Assembly: GCF_002251795.1 (NCBI RefSeq)
Contig: NZ_NOXU01000031.1
Span: 434,001 to 498,000 of the forward strand
Direction: 5' to 3'
Origin: Niveispirillum lacus
GTDB taxonomy: Bacteria > Pseudomonadota > Alphaproteobacteria > Azospirillales > Azospirillaceae
DNA: 64,000 bases
Part shown: positions 46,636 to 55,673 of the stretch, piece after piece
How the letters are laid out: every line of letters begins with the position of its first letter
Numbering within the stretch: the first letter of the stretch is position 1
Position numbers and translations under genes: made by a program
Notes under the pieces: generated by a model
Seen by the model: the letters and a program-made list of their open reading frames with translations, nothing else
Databases searched by the model: none
What the model was told of the DNA's origin: nothing

Positions 46636-47158
46636 AGCTCACACCCCGGTCGCGCAGTAGCCCCATCAACATTGCTTCACTGGCCGCCATGCCTTCTCGG
46701 ATGCGGCTGTGTTTGGCCTCCTCGGCCAGCAATTGTTTGTAAAGGGGGCTGATAATGTCGTTGACGATACGTTTATCGGCCGTTCGTCGGCTGGAATGAT
46801 AGCCGATGATGTTGCCGCCCGTGTCGCGTGACGGGGTGACATGGGCAAAAACCCAGTAATGGTCGCCCGTCAAGGCCCGGTTCAGCACATAGGCAAAAAT
46901 CTCATTCCCGGTGCCCAGCGTGTCCCACAGCAGTTTGAACACGACCCGCGGCATGTCGGGGTGCCGGATCAGGTTGTGCGGCTTGCCCAGCGCGTCCGCC
47001 TCGGAGAGTGCTGCCACGCGCAGGAAGGTGCGGTTGGCATAGGTGATACGACCACCCTTGTCAGTCTTGGTTACAATGATTTCGTCATCATGGAACGGAC
47101 GTTCCGCCCCGGTCAGAAACGGCCGGGCCTTTCCCGGCGGCGCATCGGCGACACTCAT
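46610..47158 (-). CDS. PAS-domain energy-taxis sensor, CetB/Aer-like
   Basis: A 182-aa protein whose residues about 20-140 form an Aer-type PAS domain: [40 protein letters not shown] and [26 protein letters not shown] and GDHYWV are hallmarks of the FAD-binding Aer/CetB PAS fold. A short helical tail ([20 protein letters not shown]) may contact the HAMP-like part of the MCP encoded by the overlapping gene downstream. Together they likely sense redox state and steer motility, by analogy with Campylobacter CetAB. Confidence 0.88.
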   Translation of the reverse strand: MSVADAPPGKARPFLTGAERPFHDDEIIVTKTDKGGRITYANRTFLRVAALSEADALGKPHNLIRHPDMPRVVFKLLWDTLGTGNEIFAYVLNRALTGDHYWVFAHVTPSRDTGGNIIGYHSSRRTADKRIVNDIISPLYKQLLAEEAKHSRIREGMAASEAMLMGLLRDRGVSYEQLIFSL

Positions 47159-47306
47159 GACGATCTTATCCCTTCTGATCCGCCTCAGGGGCAGCCTGCC
47201 ACTTACATGCCTGAATGGTTCCTTGGCCGCATTGATCCAGATCAGACCGACAATTGGACCGCCAGTCGCGCAAGGTTAGCTTGACCTGCCGCCAAAAGCG
47301 GCAAAC

Positions 47307-48770
47307 ATGACCATGAGAGGATTCAATCACTCAGCAGCAGCGGAACGGGAGGGTCAGGCAGTGCGCAAACTCATGGCGACCGTTCTGAAATCGCTGTTCG
47401 GTGGCGCTGACCAATCGGCAAAGGCGCGGGGGCGGCCGCGGCTGAAGTTCCGGCGACCAGAACCAGCGCCACAGCCGGAACCGGCGCCGGTGCCGGTGCC
47501 ACCGGATATGGCCGCGGGTCACGATCACGACCTGGCCTTGCGGCTGCGTCGGATCTTTGACGGCCGCGATCCCACCCAGGCCGGCAGCATCCACCTGCTT
47601 GGCCTGGGCAGCCTGCATGAGAAGCTGGGCGCCCGGTGGCCGGAGGTGGCGGCCCGTGTCCATTCACTGGCCGGAAAGCTTCTGAACCAGCATCTGTCAC
47701 CGCAGGATGCCTGGTTCCGACACGGCGACGAATCTTATGTTGTGGTGTTTGCACAGTTGGGTCCCGAACAGGCCCGTCTGATCTGTGCCAAGGTGGTGGA
47801 GGAGTTGCAGGTGATGCTGCTGGGGCACGCCGACACCGACAGCATCACTGTCCGCACCATGGTACATGAGATCGGGTCGGAGGTGATGATGGTACCGGCC
47901 AGCCTGACCGATATGCTGGAAGGGGCGAAGCACCGGGCCCATACCCAGGGCATGGGAACAAGTCCCACCCTGATCCAGCCCAGAGGGTTACGTCCCCCGC
48001 TTATGGCCCGGGCAAGCCCGCCGGTGGTGCGATACCGCCCGGTCTGGGATGTTAAAAAGCAGATCCTGTCGCTCTACATGGCCCGATGCCATGTGAAGCG
48101 CGACGGGCGGCAACTTCTGTGGGGGTATGATTGCCTGGACGATCCTGAGGATGTGGCCGGCATCCTGGACCTGGACCTGCATGTGGCGCGGGAGGCGCTG
48201 GAAACGGCGCTGGAGCTTTATGAGAACCGGTTCAGGTTCTTCCTGTCACTGCCGCTGCATTTTGAAAGCCTGGCCGCGACCAGCCGTCGGCAAGAGGTTA
48301 TGAACACGCTGCGCACCATCCCGCGTCATCTTCTGCCCTTCATGACCTATCACCTCTATCATGTACCGGCGGGGGTGCCCGGCGGGCGTCTATCCGAACT
48401 GGTCAGTGCGCTGAAACCGTTTGGGCGGACCGTGATGCTGGAGCAGACCGTTGCCGGCATGGGGCTGGCGGCAGCCGAGGCTGCGGGGGTGCGGGTCGTG
48501 AACATCACCCTGCCATATGATGCCTCGGTCGACCGCTGGCGGCCGGAAATCACCCGCTTTGTCGCCAATGCCAGTCGTCACCACCTGTTGCCTGCCGTGG
48601 AAGGGGTGAGCAGCCTGGAGATGGAGGCACTGTGCGAGGAGGCGGGGGTGCGGTTTCTTTCCGGTGATCTGATCGGCGATTGGACCGAGGTTCCCGAACA
48701 TGTTGTCCGCCGCTCCCGCGACGATTTTGAACGCCACAGCGTCAGCATAAAGAACCGTCAGCACGAGTAA
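47307..48770 (+). CDS. Degenerate GGDEF/EAL-like protein, 487 aa
   Basis: The N-terminus is a Pro/Ala-rich linker (PEPAPQPEPAPVPVPP). Residues about 90-180 (LLGLGSLHEKLGARWPEVAA, then WFRHGDESYVVVFAQLGPEQ) resemble a GGDEF fold with HGDES in place of the GG(D/E)EF loop. From about residue 240 (VVRYRPVWDVKKQILSLYMA) an EAL-like barrel is suggested, but the EAL and metal-binding motifs are not seen. It is therefore probably catalytically inactive and may bind c-di-GMP or another protein. I am moderately sure of the fold and unsure of the function. It lies between chemotaxis genes and the hybrid kinase. Confidence 0.6.
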   Translation: MTMRGFNHSAAAEREGQAVRKLMATVLKSLFGGADQSAKARGRPRLKFRRPEPAPQPEPAPVPVPPDMAAGHDHDLALRLRRIFDGRDPTQAGSIHLLGLGSLHEKLGARWPEVAARVHSLAGKLLNQHLSPQDAWFRHGDESYVVVFAQLGPEQARLICAKVVEELQVMLLGHADTDSITVRTMVHEIGSEVMMVPASLTDMLEGAKHRAHTQGMGTSPTLIQPRGLRPPLMARASPPVVRYRPVWDVKKQILSLYMARCHVKRDGRQLLWGYDCLDDPEDVAGILDLDLHVAREALETALELYENRFRFFLSLPLHFESLAATSRRQEVMNTLRTIPRHLLPFMTYHLYHVPAGVPGGRLSELVSALKPFGRTVMLEQTVAGMGLAAAEAAGVRVVNITLPYDASVDRWRPEITRFVANASRHHLLPAVEGVSSLEMEALCEEAGVRFLSGDLIGDWTEVPEHVVRRSRDDFERHSVSIKNRQHE

Positions 48771-48782
48771 AGCGGCCTGGCC

Positions 48783-51074
48783 TCAGACGGCAGCCGCGGC
48801 CGACAGGCGGTCGATGACCTGCCGTCCCTGGATTAGAGCCGCCTCGCACAGCCCCGGCATGCCCGACACCAGACGTTGGGTTTCCACCTTGTCGCCCTCA
48901 CTGGCAGCGATCATCAGGGCTCGGGAATGCCGTGACAGGGTCATGAATCCGAGGTTTCCTGCGGCGGAGACCAAGGAATGGGCTTCCTTCTCCACCCGGC
49001 CCAGATCATCCCCAGCGGCCAGGATTGCCTCCACGCGGGTGTGGAAAGAGGTCAGTGCCTCGTTCAGTAACTGCACGCCGACATCATCGCCCACCACCAG
49101 CAGCAGATTATCCAGTACCGCCTGTTCCAGGGCGGGGCCAGCATTGGTCGGTACCAGGGCTGCACCGCCCGAGATCGGGAGCGGGGCTTCGTTTCGGGTC
49201 AGGCGGAAGCCGGCAATATCCGCAATGGCTTTGTTGAGCGCCTGGGGCGTAACGGGTTTGGCCACATGGCCGTTCATCCCGGCGTCAAGGCAGGCCTCGC
49301 GCTCCTCGCGCAGGACATTCGCGGTCAGCGCCAGGATGGGCAGCGTGCCGCCAGCCTGACGGATCCGCCGCGTGGCCTCCATCCCGTCCATAACGGGCAT
49401 CTGCACATCCATCAGGACAAGATCGAGGCCGCCCCCGTCCCGCGCCACGCTGCTGACCGCATCCGCGCCGTTCTCCACCACGGTCACATGGTGGCCGGCT
49501 TTTTCCAGGATGGTGCGTACCAGCATCTGGTTGGCGAACACATCTTCTGCCAGCAGGATCGACAAGGGTCGATAAGAGGGCAGGGCGGTTGCGTTCACCG
49601 TTTCGGTGTCGGGCGGTGGGGCGCTGGTAACTGCAAGCGGCAGGGTGACTTCAAACCGGCTGCCGGCGCCCGGTTGGCTGGTCACCGCGATCTGGCCCTG
49701 CATGGCTTCGACCAGACGTTTGGTGATGGCCAGACCCAGACCCGTGCCGCCGAAACGGCGGGTCACCGACGCGTCCAATTGACTGAACGGCATAAACAGA
49801 TGTTTCTGCCGGTCAGCGGGAATGCCCATGCCCGTATCAATCACGGTCAGGCGCAGTTGCACGCCAGTGCGGGCCACGGTCAGGACCACACTGCCCTTGT
49901 TGGTGAATTTTACGGCGTTCGACAGCAGGTTCAACAGCACCTGCCGCAGCCGGGTTGCATCCCCCAACACCCATTCGGGAAGATCGGATGCGATTTCCGT
50001 CCGCAGGGACAGGCCCTTATCGGCGGCGCGCGGTGCCAGCAGGGCCATGCAGCTTTCCGCCAGATGGGCGGGATTGAGCGGACCCATCTCCAGTTCAAGA
50101 CGCCCGGCTTCAATTTTTGACAGGTCCAGAATGTCGTCGACAATGGAGACAAGCGTGCGTGATGCCTCCATCTGCAAGGCCAGCCACTTTTCCCGTTCCG
50201 GCACCGGTGCCTTTTCATCGCGCAGCAGATCGGCAAAGCCGATGATTGCGTTCAGTGGTGTGCGGATTTCGTGGCTCATATTGGCCAGAAAGGCGCTTTT
50301 GGCGCGTTCGGCCGCCTCGGCCTGTCCCTTGGCATTGGACAGCGCCTCCACCTTGCCGGCCAGTTCGGCATAAAGCGTCTGAAGCTGTTCGGCCATGCGG
50401 TTGACGCCCGATGCCAGCACCGCAAACTCGTCGCGTCCCGATACTGGCAGCCGATGGTCCAGCTTGCCCTGACCGATGGCGGACATACCAGCCGCAATCC
50501 CGTTCAGGCCTTGCAGAACCCGCCGACTGGCGGCGGTGGCCAAAGCCACTGTAATGGCCAGCAGCAGCAGCGGCAGGACCTGCAAGACCATCAGCAGCCG
50601 GCCCCAGGCATTGACCCGTTCATTGGCATGTGCAGCAAGACGGTCTGCGTCCGACGCCATCACATTGTAGCGCAGTTGCAGCGTGTCCTGCGCAACACTG
50701 GCCGCTTCGGGGGCGGTGCGCGACTGGGTCAGGCGCACCATTCCGTCCATCATCAGGGCGTTATCCGCCGATATCCGGCGCAGCAGCGCCATGTCCACGG
50801 GGTCATTACCGATCCCCCGCATCCGCTCCAGCTCTGCCGATAGTTTCTCATGCGAGCGCTGCCACTGAAAAAGGGCGCGTTCACTGCCCGTGTCGCGATA
50901 TTCATGCACCAGCAGGCTCAGTTCAAACACCGCCCGCACCAGGGTCTGGGCATCGGTGACCCGCGCAGTGGACCGGTCCATCCATTGCCAGGACCAGAGC
51001 GCCGACGCTGTGGACAGTACGAAGGCAACCGCCGCGAAGACCAGGGCTGTGGTGATTCGCGTTCGGATATTCAT
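48783..51074 (-). CDS. Hybrid histidine kinase with receiver and Hpt domains
   Basis: A 763-aa membrane kinase. Two membrane helices (about residues 7-28, [19 protein letters not shown], and 170-195, [20 protein letters not shown]) flank a periplasmic helical sensor. HAMP ([20 protein letters not shown]) follows, then HisKA with [20 protein letters not shown], HATPase_c ([15 protein letters not shown] and [18 protein letters not shown]), a receiver ([20 protein letters not shown]) and a C-terminal Hpt domain with the histidine in [16 protein letters not shown]. This is a BarA/ArcB-like phosphorelay. The gene starts 4 bp after the stop of a binding-protein gene, suggesting they sense together. 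No response regulator is adjacent. Confidence 0.92.
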   Translation of the reverse strand: MNIRTRITTALVFAAVAFVLSTASALWSWQWMDRSTARVTDAQTLVRAVFELSLLVHEYRDTGSERALFQWQRSHEKLSAELERMRGIGNDPVDMALLRRISADNALMMDGMVRLTQSRTAPEAASVAQDTLQLRYNVMASDADRLAAHANERVNAWGRLLMVLQVLPLLLLAITVALATAASRRVLQGLNGIAAGMSAIGQGKLDHRLPVSGRDEFAVLASGVNRMAEQLQTLYAELAGKVEALSNAKGQAEAAERAKSAFLANMSHEIRTPLNAIIGFADLLRDEKAPVPEREKWLALQMEASRTLVSIVDDILDLSKIEAGRLELEMGPLNPAHLAESCMALLAPRAADKGLSLRTEIASDLPEWVLGDATRLRQVLLNLLSNAVKFTNKGSVVLTVARTGVQLRLTVIDTGMGIPADRQKHLFMPFSQLDASVTRRFGGTGLGLAITKRLVEAMQGQIAVTSQPGAGSRFEVTLPLAVTSAPPPDTETVNATALPSYRPLSILLAEDVFANQMLVRTILEKAGHHVTVVENGADAVSSVARDGGGLDLVLMDVQMPVMDGMEATRRIRQAGGTLPILALTANVLREEREACLDAGMNGHVAKPVTPQALNKAIADIAGFRLTRNEAPLPISGGAALVPTNAGPALEQAVLDNLLLVVGDDVGVQLLNEALTSFHTRVEAILAAGDDLGRVEKEAHSLVSAAGNLGFMTLSRHSRALMIAASEGDKVETQRLVSGMPGLCEAALIQGRQVIDRLSAAAAV

Positions 51075-51078
51075 CGGT

Positions 51079-52059
51079 TCAGTCCAGCACCGTGACACGT
51101 GTCGGATCGACTTCCCGCAGAACATCACTCTGAAGGTAGCCCAGCATCTCACGCCCCGGACTGCCGCCCGCCCGCCGGAGATGCCCTTCCAACGATAGCA
51201 GCAGCGCCTGATCAAGACGCAGGGTGAAACCATAACTCTCCCAGTGGCTGCGGACCAGTGCCTCGTCAATGCCGGTGCCAGCGGCCACAATCGGGATGGC
51301 GCGCTCGCGGTCCTTCAAAATGGACCATTCGGCCGCCAGGAGGGCGCGTTCAAAACGAACCAGGGCGTCACGTCGGGTTTCCACCACATCACGACGCGTG
51401 GAGAGTATCCAACTGCCGGTGTAAAGGCCCGGCATGCTCAACAGGTCAAGCCCGTTGGGAAACAGCTTGGCCCCGGCGATCCGTGTGGTGGTCCAGACCG
51501 ATGCAGCATCGATCTGGCCATCGGCCAAAGCCTGCATGATGTCATTGCTGCCAAACGGCACGAGTGTGACCTGACCCGTCAACCCCGACTGCATGATCAG
51601 CAGGTTCAGGAAATGTTCGGAATTGGTGTCGGGCGAAAAGCCGATGCGTTTGCCGACAAGCGTCGCCGGGCTGGTCAGGTTGCTGCCTTTGGGCGACGCA
51701 AGGACAATATCGCGGTCGGATGTCTGTACCGTCGACAGTATGCGGACAGGTTTGCCAGCCATCATGGCACCAGCCGCGGGCACATCGGACGACAGGGCGA
51801 GATCAGACCGATGATCCAACAGGGCGTCCATGGCCGATTTGCCATCGGTGATCCGCAGCAGTTCAACGGTCAGCCCTTGGTCAGCGAAATGCCCGTCGGC
51901 CTGGGCCACAAAAATCAGGGCAGACATCATCTGACCGCTTTCCGCGACCACCAGATGCGCTGTGCTGTCCTGATTGCGCAGCAGCATGATGCCAAAGGCA
52001 CTCAACGCGGTGACCAGGATCGAGGCCAGCAACAGTTTCCAAGAACGCCACACGATCAT
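51079..52059 (-). CDS. ABC-type nitrate/sulfonate-like substrate-binding protein
   Basis: A 326-aa periplasmic binding protein of the SsuA/TauA/THI5 type. An N-terminal hydrophobic segment ([20 protein letters not shown]) serves as signal anchor. The binding fold shows [40 protein letters not shown] and [18 protein letters not shown]. No ABC permease or ATPase is present; instead the downstream gene, 4 bp away, is a hybrid histidine kinase. Such pairing suggests a sensory role, the binding protein presenting a ligand to the kinase. Ligand unknown. Confidence 0.85.
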   Translation of the reverse strand: MIVWRSWKLLLASILVTALSAFGIMLLRNQDSTAHLVVAESGQMMSALIFVAQADGHFADQGLTVELLRITDGKSAMDALLDHRSDLALSSDVPAAGAMMAGKPVRILSTVQTSDRDIVLASPKGSNLTSPATLVGKRIGFSPDTNSEHFLNLLIMQSGLTGQVTLVPFGSNDIMQALADGQIDAASVWTTTRIAGAKLFPNGLDLLSMPGLYTGSWILSTRRDVVETRRDALVRFERALLAAEWSILKDRERAIPIVAAGTGIDEALVRSHWESYGFTLRLDQALLLSLEGHLRRAGGSPGREMLGYLQSDVLREVDPTRVTVLD

Positions 52060-52183
52060 GCCCGCACCAGAATCCCGATCCAGGCGCCTCGGCGCCGTCT
52101 CTCATGCGCCTTCAGCCTAACAGGCCAGGGGGCTGGTGACCGCAGTGCGGAACCTATCCTTTGGGTCAGGCGGGGAAGGACCC

Positions 52184-52228
52184 AAAAAGCCGAAGGGCCG
52201 GCCCCTTGCGGGTACCGGCCCTTTTCGG
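52184..52228 (-). terminator. Terminator downstream of tRNA-Val
   Basis: A 9-bp perfect stem (52193-52201 and 52215-52223), extended by three more pairs across a small bulge, is followed on the minus strand by five T residues. Confidence 0.75.
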
Positions 52229-52239
52229 TTGTAAACAGA

Positions 52240-52314
52240 TGGTGGGCGCGACAGGGATTGAACCTGTGACCCCTACCATGTCAAGGTAGTGCTCTCCCGC
52301 TGAGCTACGCGCCC
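52240..52314 (-). tRNA. tRNA-Val (anticodon GAC)
   Basis: The minus strand folds into a full cloverleaf: 7-bp acceptor (GGGCGCG/CGCGCCC), D arm GCTC/GAGC, anticodon stem CTACC/GGTAG with loop TTGACAT (anticodon GAC), T arm ACAGG/CCTGT with TTCAATC, and an encoded CCA end. All 75 positions fit a class I tRNA. Confidence 0.97.
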
Positions 52315-52514
52315 ATCTGTTTCCTCACCCCGGTTTTGCTATCGTCGCCGGCGTCGTTTCCGACACCGCCATCGGCAGCGCCGTCGGGGTGGGCGTGCTT
52401 ATAGCGACCTCATCCGGCCATTGCAACACCCTGTTTTGAGAAATTTGTCGTTTTTTTCCGGAACGCGTCCGTTCGGGTGGCGGGGCCCGTCACAATTCGA
52501 TACATCTTTCAGCC

Positions 52515-53444
52515 ATGAGCAGCCTGGACCCCGCCCTTTCCCCTGACAAGGCGACCGCTCGTCCCCTGGACGTCGGCACGGGCGGTGGCGTGTTCCGCAT
52601 CTGGCGGCCCCGACAACAGCTTCTGCCCGTGGTCCTGGCCTCGCCCCATAGCGGCCGTGATTATCCGGAAAGTTTTGTGACCCGCTCGCGGTTGGAAGCA
52701 AAAGCCCTGCGGCGGTCGGAGGATTGTTTCGTCGACGAGATATTCCGTCCTGCTGCCGAACTAGGCGCCCCCCTGCTGGAGGCGCTGTTTCCGCGCGCCT
52801 ACCTGGACCCCAACCGCGAACCGTTCGAATTTGATCCCGCCATGTTCGAGGGGGCTCTGCCATCCTATGTGAACAGCCGGAGTCCGCGCGTGGCGGCAGG
52901 CCTGGGCACCATCCCGCGCGTTGTCGCCAATGGCGAAGAGATCTATCGCCAGCGGTTGCGGTTTGCCGAGGCAGTGGAGCGCGTGGATCGCTGCTATTAC
53001 CCTTACCATGCGGCCCTGCGCAGCCTGATCGATGGAACCAAGGCGCTGTTTGGCTATTGCATCCTGGTCGATTGCCATTCGATGCCGTCGATCGACCTGC
53101 CGCCGGAGGCAGCAGCCAGCGGCGCACTCGATATGGTGCTGGGGGATTGTTTCGGCAGTGCCTGTGCCCCGCCCGTGACCCAGGCGGCCGAGTCCGTTCT
53201 GACCGATCTGGGCTATGTGGTCGGACGCAATGCGCCTTATGCCGGCGGCTATACCACACGGCATTATGGTCGGCCCGCGGATGGGGTTCATGGGTTGCAG
53301 ATTGAACTGAACCGTTCGCTTTACATGGATGAGGTTGCTTTGGCGCGCCGCCCCTATCTTGAAACCCTGGCCGGTCATATGTGCCAGTTGGTCTCCCGGC
53401 TCGCCTCGGTGCCGGCCGAAACGCTGCGCCCGCGCGGCGGCTGA
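52515..53444 (+). CDS. N-formylglutamate amidohydrolase family protein
   Basis: A 309-aa metal-dependent amidohydrolase of the HutG/FGase family, which in histidine breakdown frees glutamate from N-formylglutamate. It shows the typical VVLASPHSGRDYPESF start, RAYLDPNREPFEFDP, YCILVDCHSMPSI with the metal-binding DCHS, and YAGGYTTRHYGRP plus IELNRSLYMDE near the end. No other hut genes are adjacent, so the pathway is not shown and the enzyme may act on another N-formyl amino acid. The GNAT gene follows 14 bp later. Confidence 0.9.
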   Translation: MSSLDPALSPDKATARPLDVGTGGGVFRIWRPRQQLLPVVLASPHSGRDYPESFVTRSRLEAKALRRSEDCFVDEIFRPAAELGAPLLEALFPRAYLDPNREPFEFDPAMFEGALPSYVNSRSPRVAAGLGTIPRVVANGEEIYRQRLRFAEAVERVDRCYYPYHAALRSLIDGTKALFGYCILVDCHSMPSIDLPPEAAASGALDMVLGDCFGSACAPPVTQAAESVLTDLGYVVGRNAPYAGGYTTRHYGRPADGVHGLQIELNRSLYMDEVALARRPYLETLAGHMCQLVSRLASVPAETLRPRGG

Positions 53445-53458
53445 CGGGGGGAAGAGGC

Positions 53459-54010
53459 ATGCTGATCCGTACCGCCCGTGCTGGCGACGCCGCCGCCATC
53501 GCTGCCATCTACGCCCCTCATGTCAGTGAGGGTACGGCCAGCTATGAAACGATCCCTCCCGATGGCGGCGAGATGGCCTTGCGTATGGCAGCGATCCAGG
53601 CGCAGGGTTTTCCCTATCTGGTCGCCGAAAGCGCCGGTACGATCCTGGGCTATGCCTATGGCAGCGCTTTCCGCAGCCGCCCCGGTTACCGGTTCACGGT
53701 GGAGAATTCGATCTATGTGGCGCCGCAGGCGCAGGGGGCCGGTGTTGGACGCGCCCTGTTAAAAGCCCTGATTGACCAATGCACGCGCGCCGGATTCCGT
53801 CGCATGCTGGCCGTTATTGGCGATGGCAGCAATGAGGGGTCGGTCGGTCTGCACCGCGCCCTGGGATTTGAACTGGCCGGCACCGTGCCAGGTCTTGGCG
53901 TTAAACATGGACGCTGGCTGGACTGGGTGCTGATGGTTCGCCCGTTGGGTGACCCCAACGCCCCTCCGCCGGGCCCCCAGGACGCTCCTGGCCTGCCACC
54001 GGCGATGTGA
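53459..54010 (+). CDS. GNAT N-acetyltransferase (phosphinothricin acetyltransferase-like)
   Basis: A 183-aa acetyltransferase. It opens MLIRTARAGDAAAIAAIYAP and contains TASYETIPP, LGYAYGSAFRSRPGYRFTVE and the acetyl-CoA loop VAPQAQGAGVGRALLKALI, then VIGDGSNEGSVGLHRALGFE. This order matches the Pat/Bar subfamily, which acylates phosphinothricin-like compounds or methionine derivatives; the real substrate is unknown. The last about 20 residues are Pro-rich. It lies 14 bp after the amidohydrolase, so both may be co-transcribed. Confidence 0.92.
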   Translation: MLIRTARAGDAAAIAAIYAPHVSEGTASYETIPPDGGEMALRMAAIQAQGFPYLVAESAGTILGYAYGSAFRSRPGYRFTVENSIYVAPQAQGAGVGRALLKALIDQCTRAGFRRMLAVIGDGSNEGSVGLHRALGFELAGTVPGLGVKHGRWLDWVLMVRPLGDPNAPPPGPQDAPGLPPAM

Positions 54011-54016
54011 CGGGCG

Positions 54017-55078
54017 TTACAGGCCCCGTTGGCGGAGCAGGTCCTGAACCCGGTCCGCCAGCAGGCCGGTATCCCGCAATGGCTGGTACTGCCACTGTTC
54101 CACCTGTCCCCGAAAAGGCCGTGTGATCCCGTCTGCCTGCAACCGGCTGTGGAAGCGCTGGAATTTCGGCGCGTTGCCCGGCAGGTCGATGATATGGACC
54201 GGTTTGCCGGTGCTGGCCGCCTCCGACACCATGGCGACACTGTCGGACGTGACAATCAGGGCATCGGCCAGGGCCAGCATGCCAAAATAGGGGTTGGGAC
54301 CGCTGCCATCCCAAAGGAAGACGGGCAGGTCGGCCAATGACTGTCGCAGGATCGCTTCATTCTCAGCGCCGGTGCGGCGCGATGTGGTGATCATCATGCC
54401 GACCCCATGCTCTCGCACCAGCCTGGCCAACTGTGTCGCCGTGTTGGTCATCAGGTCCGGTGTCAGGCGGCAGAAGCGGTTCGACCCGCCAATCATGACG
54501 GCCACCAAAGGCCGCGGCTGCCCGGCGGCCAAGGGTGCCCAGTCGATGGCGGCGGCGTCCAGCTTCTGCGCGGTCACCCGGTGGATGGCCCCGATGCTTA
54601 CCACCAGATTGGCCGCTGACTTACCATCATGGCGGGGCAGGGAGACCAGATCGAACCGGTCAAACGGCACGCCCGGATTCTGGATATGCACCCGCACCGT
54701 GCGTGCTGACCGCCGGCCAATGGCCATCGACAGCGCCACGGCCTGTCGTCCTGAACTGATCAGCAGGTCCGGCCAGGGCGGGTCCAGCCGGTCCGATGCG
54801 GAGGACAGGGGCAGGTCCAGCCCAGGCAGAGGCAGGTAGGGTGTGGTCTGTCGCCAAGGGCTGCGCAGGGCCACCCGCTTCACCATTGGGGTCAGACCCA
54901 GGGCTTCGGCCAATCCCAGGCAGGGGTTTTCGATTCCCGCCCGTCCATCCGACAAAACCCAACATGTAGGAGTTTTGTTGTTCGCATACGTATGCGAGGA
55001 CTTGTCCCCAGGAAATTTTGTGTCGCAATCCGGCTCGCCCTTGCGGCCTGAGCCGTCCCGTGTAATATCCTTGCTCAA
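54017..55078 (-). CDS. ELM1/DUF1022-like mitochondrial-fission-type protein
   Basis: A 353-aa protein of COG3660: the N-terminal CWVLSDGRAGIENPCLGLAE motif is typical, then PWPDLLISSGRQAVALSMAI, LVAVMIGGSNRFCRLTPDLM and IVTSDSVAMVSEAASTGKPV with the glycosyltransferase-like fold. In plants ELM1 works in mitochondrial fission; in bacteria the role is not settled, possibly an envelope glycosyltransferase. I place the start at a TTG (55078) because an AGGAG site lies 8 nt upstream and no ATG fits before the conserved motif. It is divergent from an Lrp gene only 30 bp away, hence the two share control DNA. Confidence 0.82.
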   Translation of the reverse strand: MSKDITRDGSGRKGEPDCDTKFPGDKSSHTYANNKTPTCWVLSDGRAGIENPCLGLAEALGLTPMVKRVALRSPWRQTTPYLPLPGLDLPLSSASDRLDPPWPDLLISSGRQAVALSMAIGRRSARTVRVHIQNPGVPFDRFDLVSLPRHDGKSAANLVVSIGAIHRVTAQKLDAAAIDWAPLAAGQPRPLVAVMIGGSNRFCRLTPDLMTNTATQLARLVREHGVGMMITTSRRTGAENEAILRQSLADLPVFLWDGSGPNPYFGMLALADALIVTSDSVAMVSEAASTGKPVHIIDLPGNAPKFQRFHSRLQADGITRPFRGQVEQWQYQPLRDTGLLADRVQDLLRQRGL

Positions 55079-55108
55079 ATCAAGAACTCCTGGAGTTAAA
55101 AAATCACC

Positions 55109-55630
55109 ATGCGGCGGGTCAAACTCGACCGAATTGATCGGCGCATCCTGCGCGACCTGCAGGCGGACGGCCGGATGACCAATGTTGAATTGGCGCGGCG
55201 GGCCGGTATCTCGGCTCCCCCCTGTTTGCGGCGTGTACGTGCGCTGGAAGAGGCGGGCTATATCCGAGGCTACCATGCCGACATCAATCCGGAATCCATG
55301 GGCTTCCATGTCACGGTTTTCGCACAGGTCGGCCTGTCGTCCCAGGCGGAAAGCGATCTGAAGCGCTTCGAATCGCTGGTCAATTCCTGGCCGGAGGTTC
55401 GGGAGTGCAACATGCTGGCCGGTGAGACGGACTTCCTTCTGAAGGTGGTTGCCGTCGACTGGGACAGCTATCAGCGCTTCCTGACCACCAAACTGACGGC
55501 GGCACCCAATGTCAGTCATGTGAAGTCGGCCCTGGCCATCCGCCAGTCCAAATACGCCCCTGGCGTGCCGATTGATGTGGATGTCGGTCCGGAGTCGAAG
55601 GACGAGGACGACGAGGATATCGAAGACTGA
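55109..55630 (+). CDS. Lrp/AsnC-family transcriptional regulator
   Basis: A 173-aa regulator. The winged HTH is MRRVKLDRIDRRILRDLQAD and GRMTNVELARRAGISAPPCL; the RAM effector domain follows with VTVFAQVGLSSQAESDLKRF, the central VRECNMLAGETDFLLKVV and FLTTKLTAAPNVSHVKSALA. The C-terminal tail is strongly acidic (SKDEDDEDIED). Lrp-type proteins usually answer to amino acids and often control the divergent gene, here the ELM1-like gene. The intergenic space is only 30 bp, so binding there would affect both. Confidence 0.93.
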   Translation: MRRVKLDRIDRRILRDLQADGRMTNVELARRAGISAPPCLRRVRALEEAGYIRGYHADINPESMGFHVTVFAQVGLSSQAESDLKRFESLVNSWPEVRECNMLAGETDFLLKVVAVDWDSYQRFLTTKLTAAPNVSHVKSALAIRQSKYAPGVPIDVDVGPESKDEDDEDIED

Positions 55631-55646
55631 GGGTCTTCGCGGGAAA

Positions 55647-55670
55647 GGCGCCCCACGGGGCGCCTTTTTT
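55647..55670. terminator. Terminator after the Lrp gene
   Basis: An 8-bp GGCGCCCC/GGGGCGCC stem is followed by six T residues on the plus strand. The short loop is 2-4 nt. The minus-strand chrA gene ends at its edge. Confidence 0.85.
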
Positions 55671-55673
55671 GTT

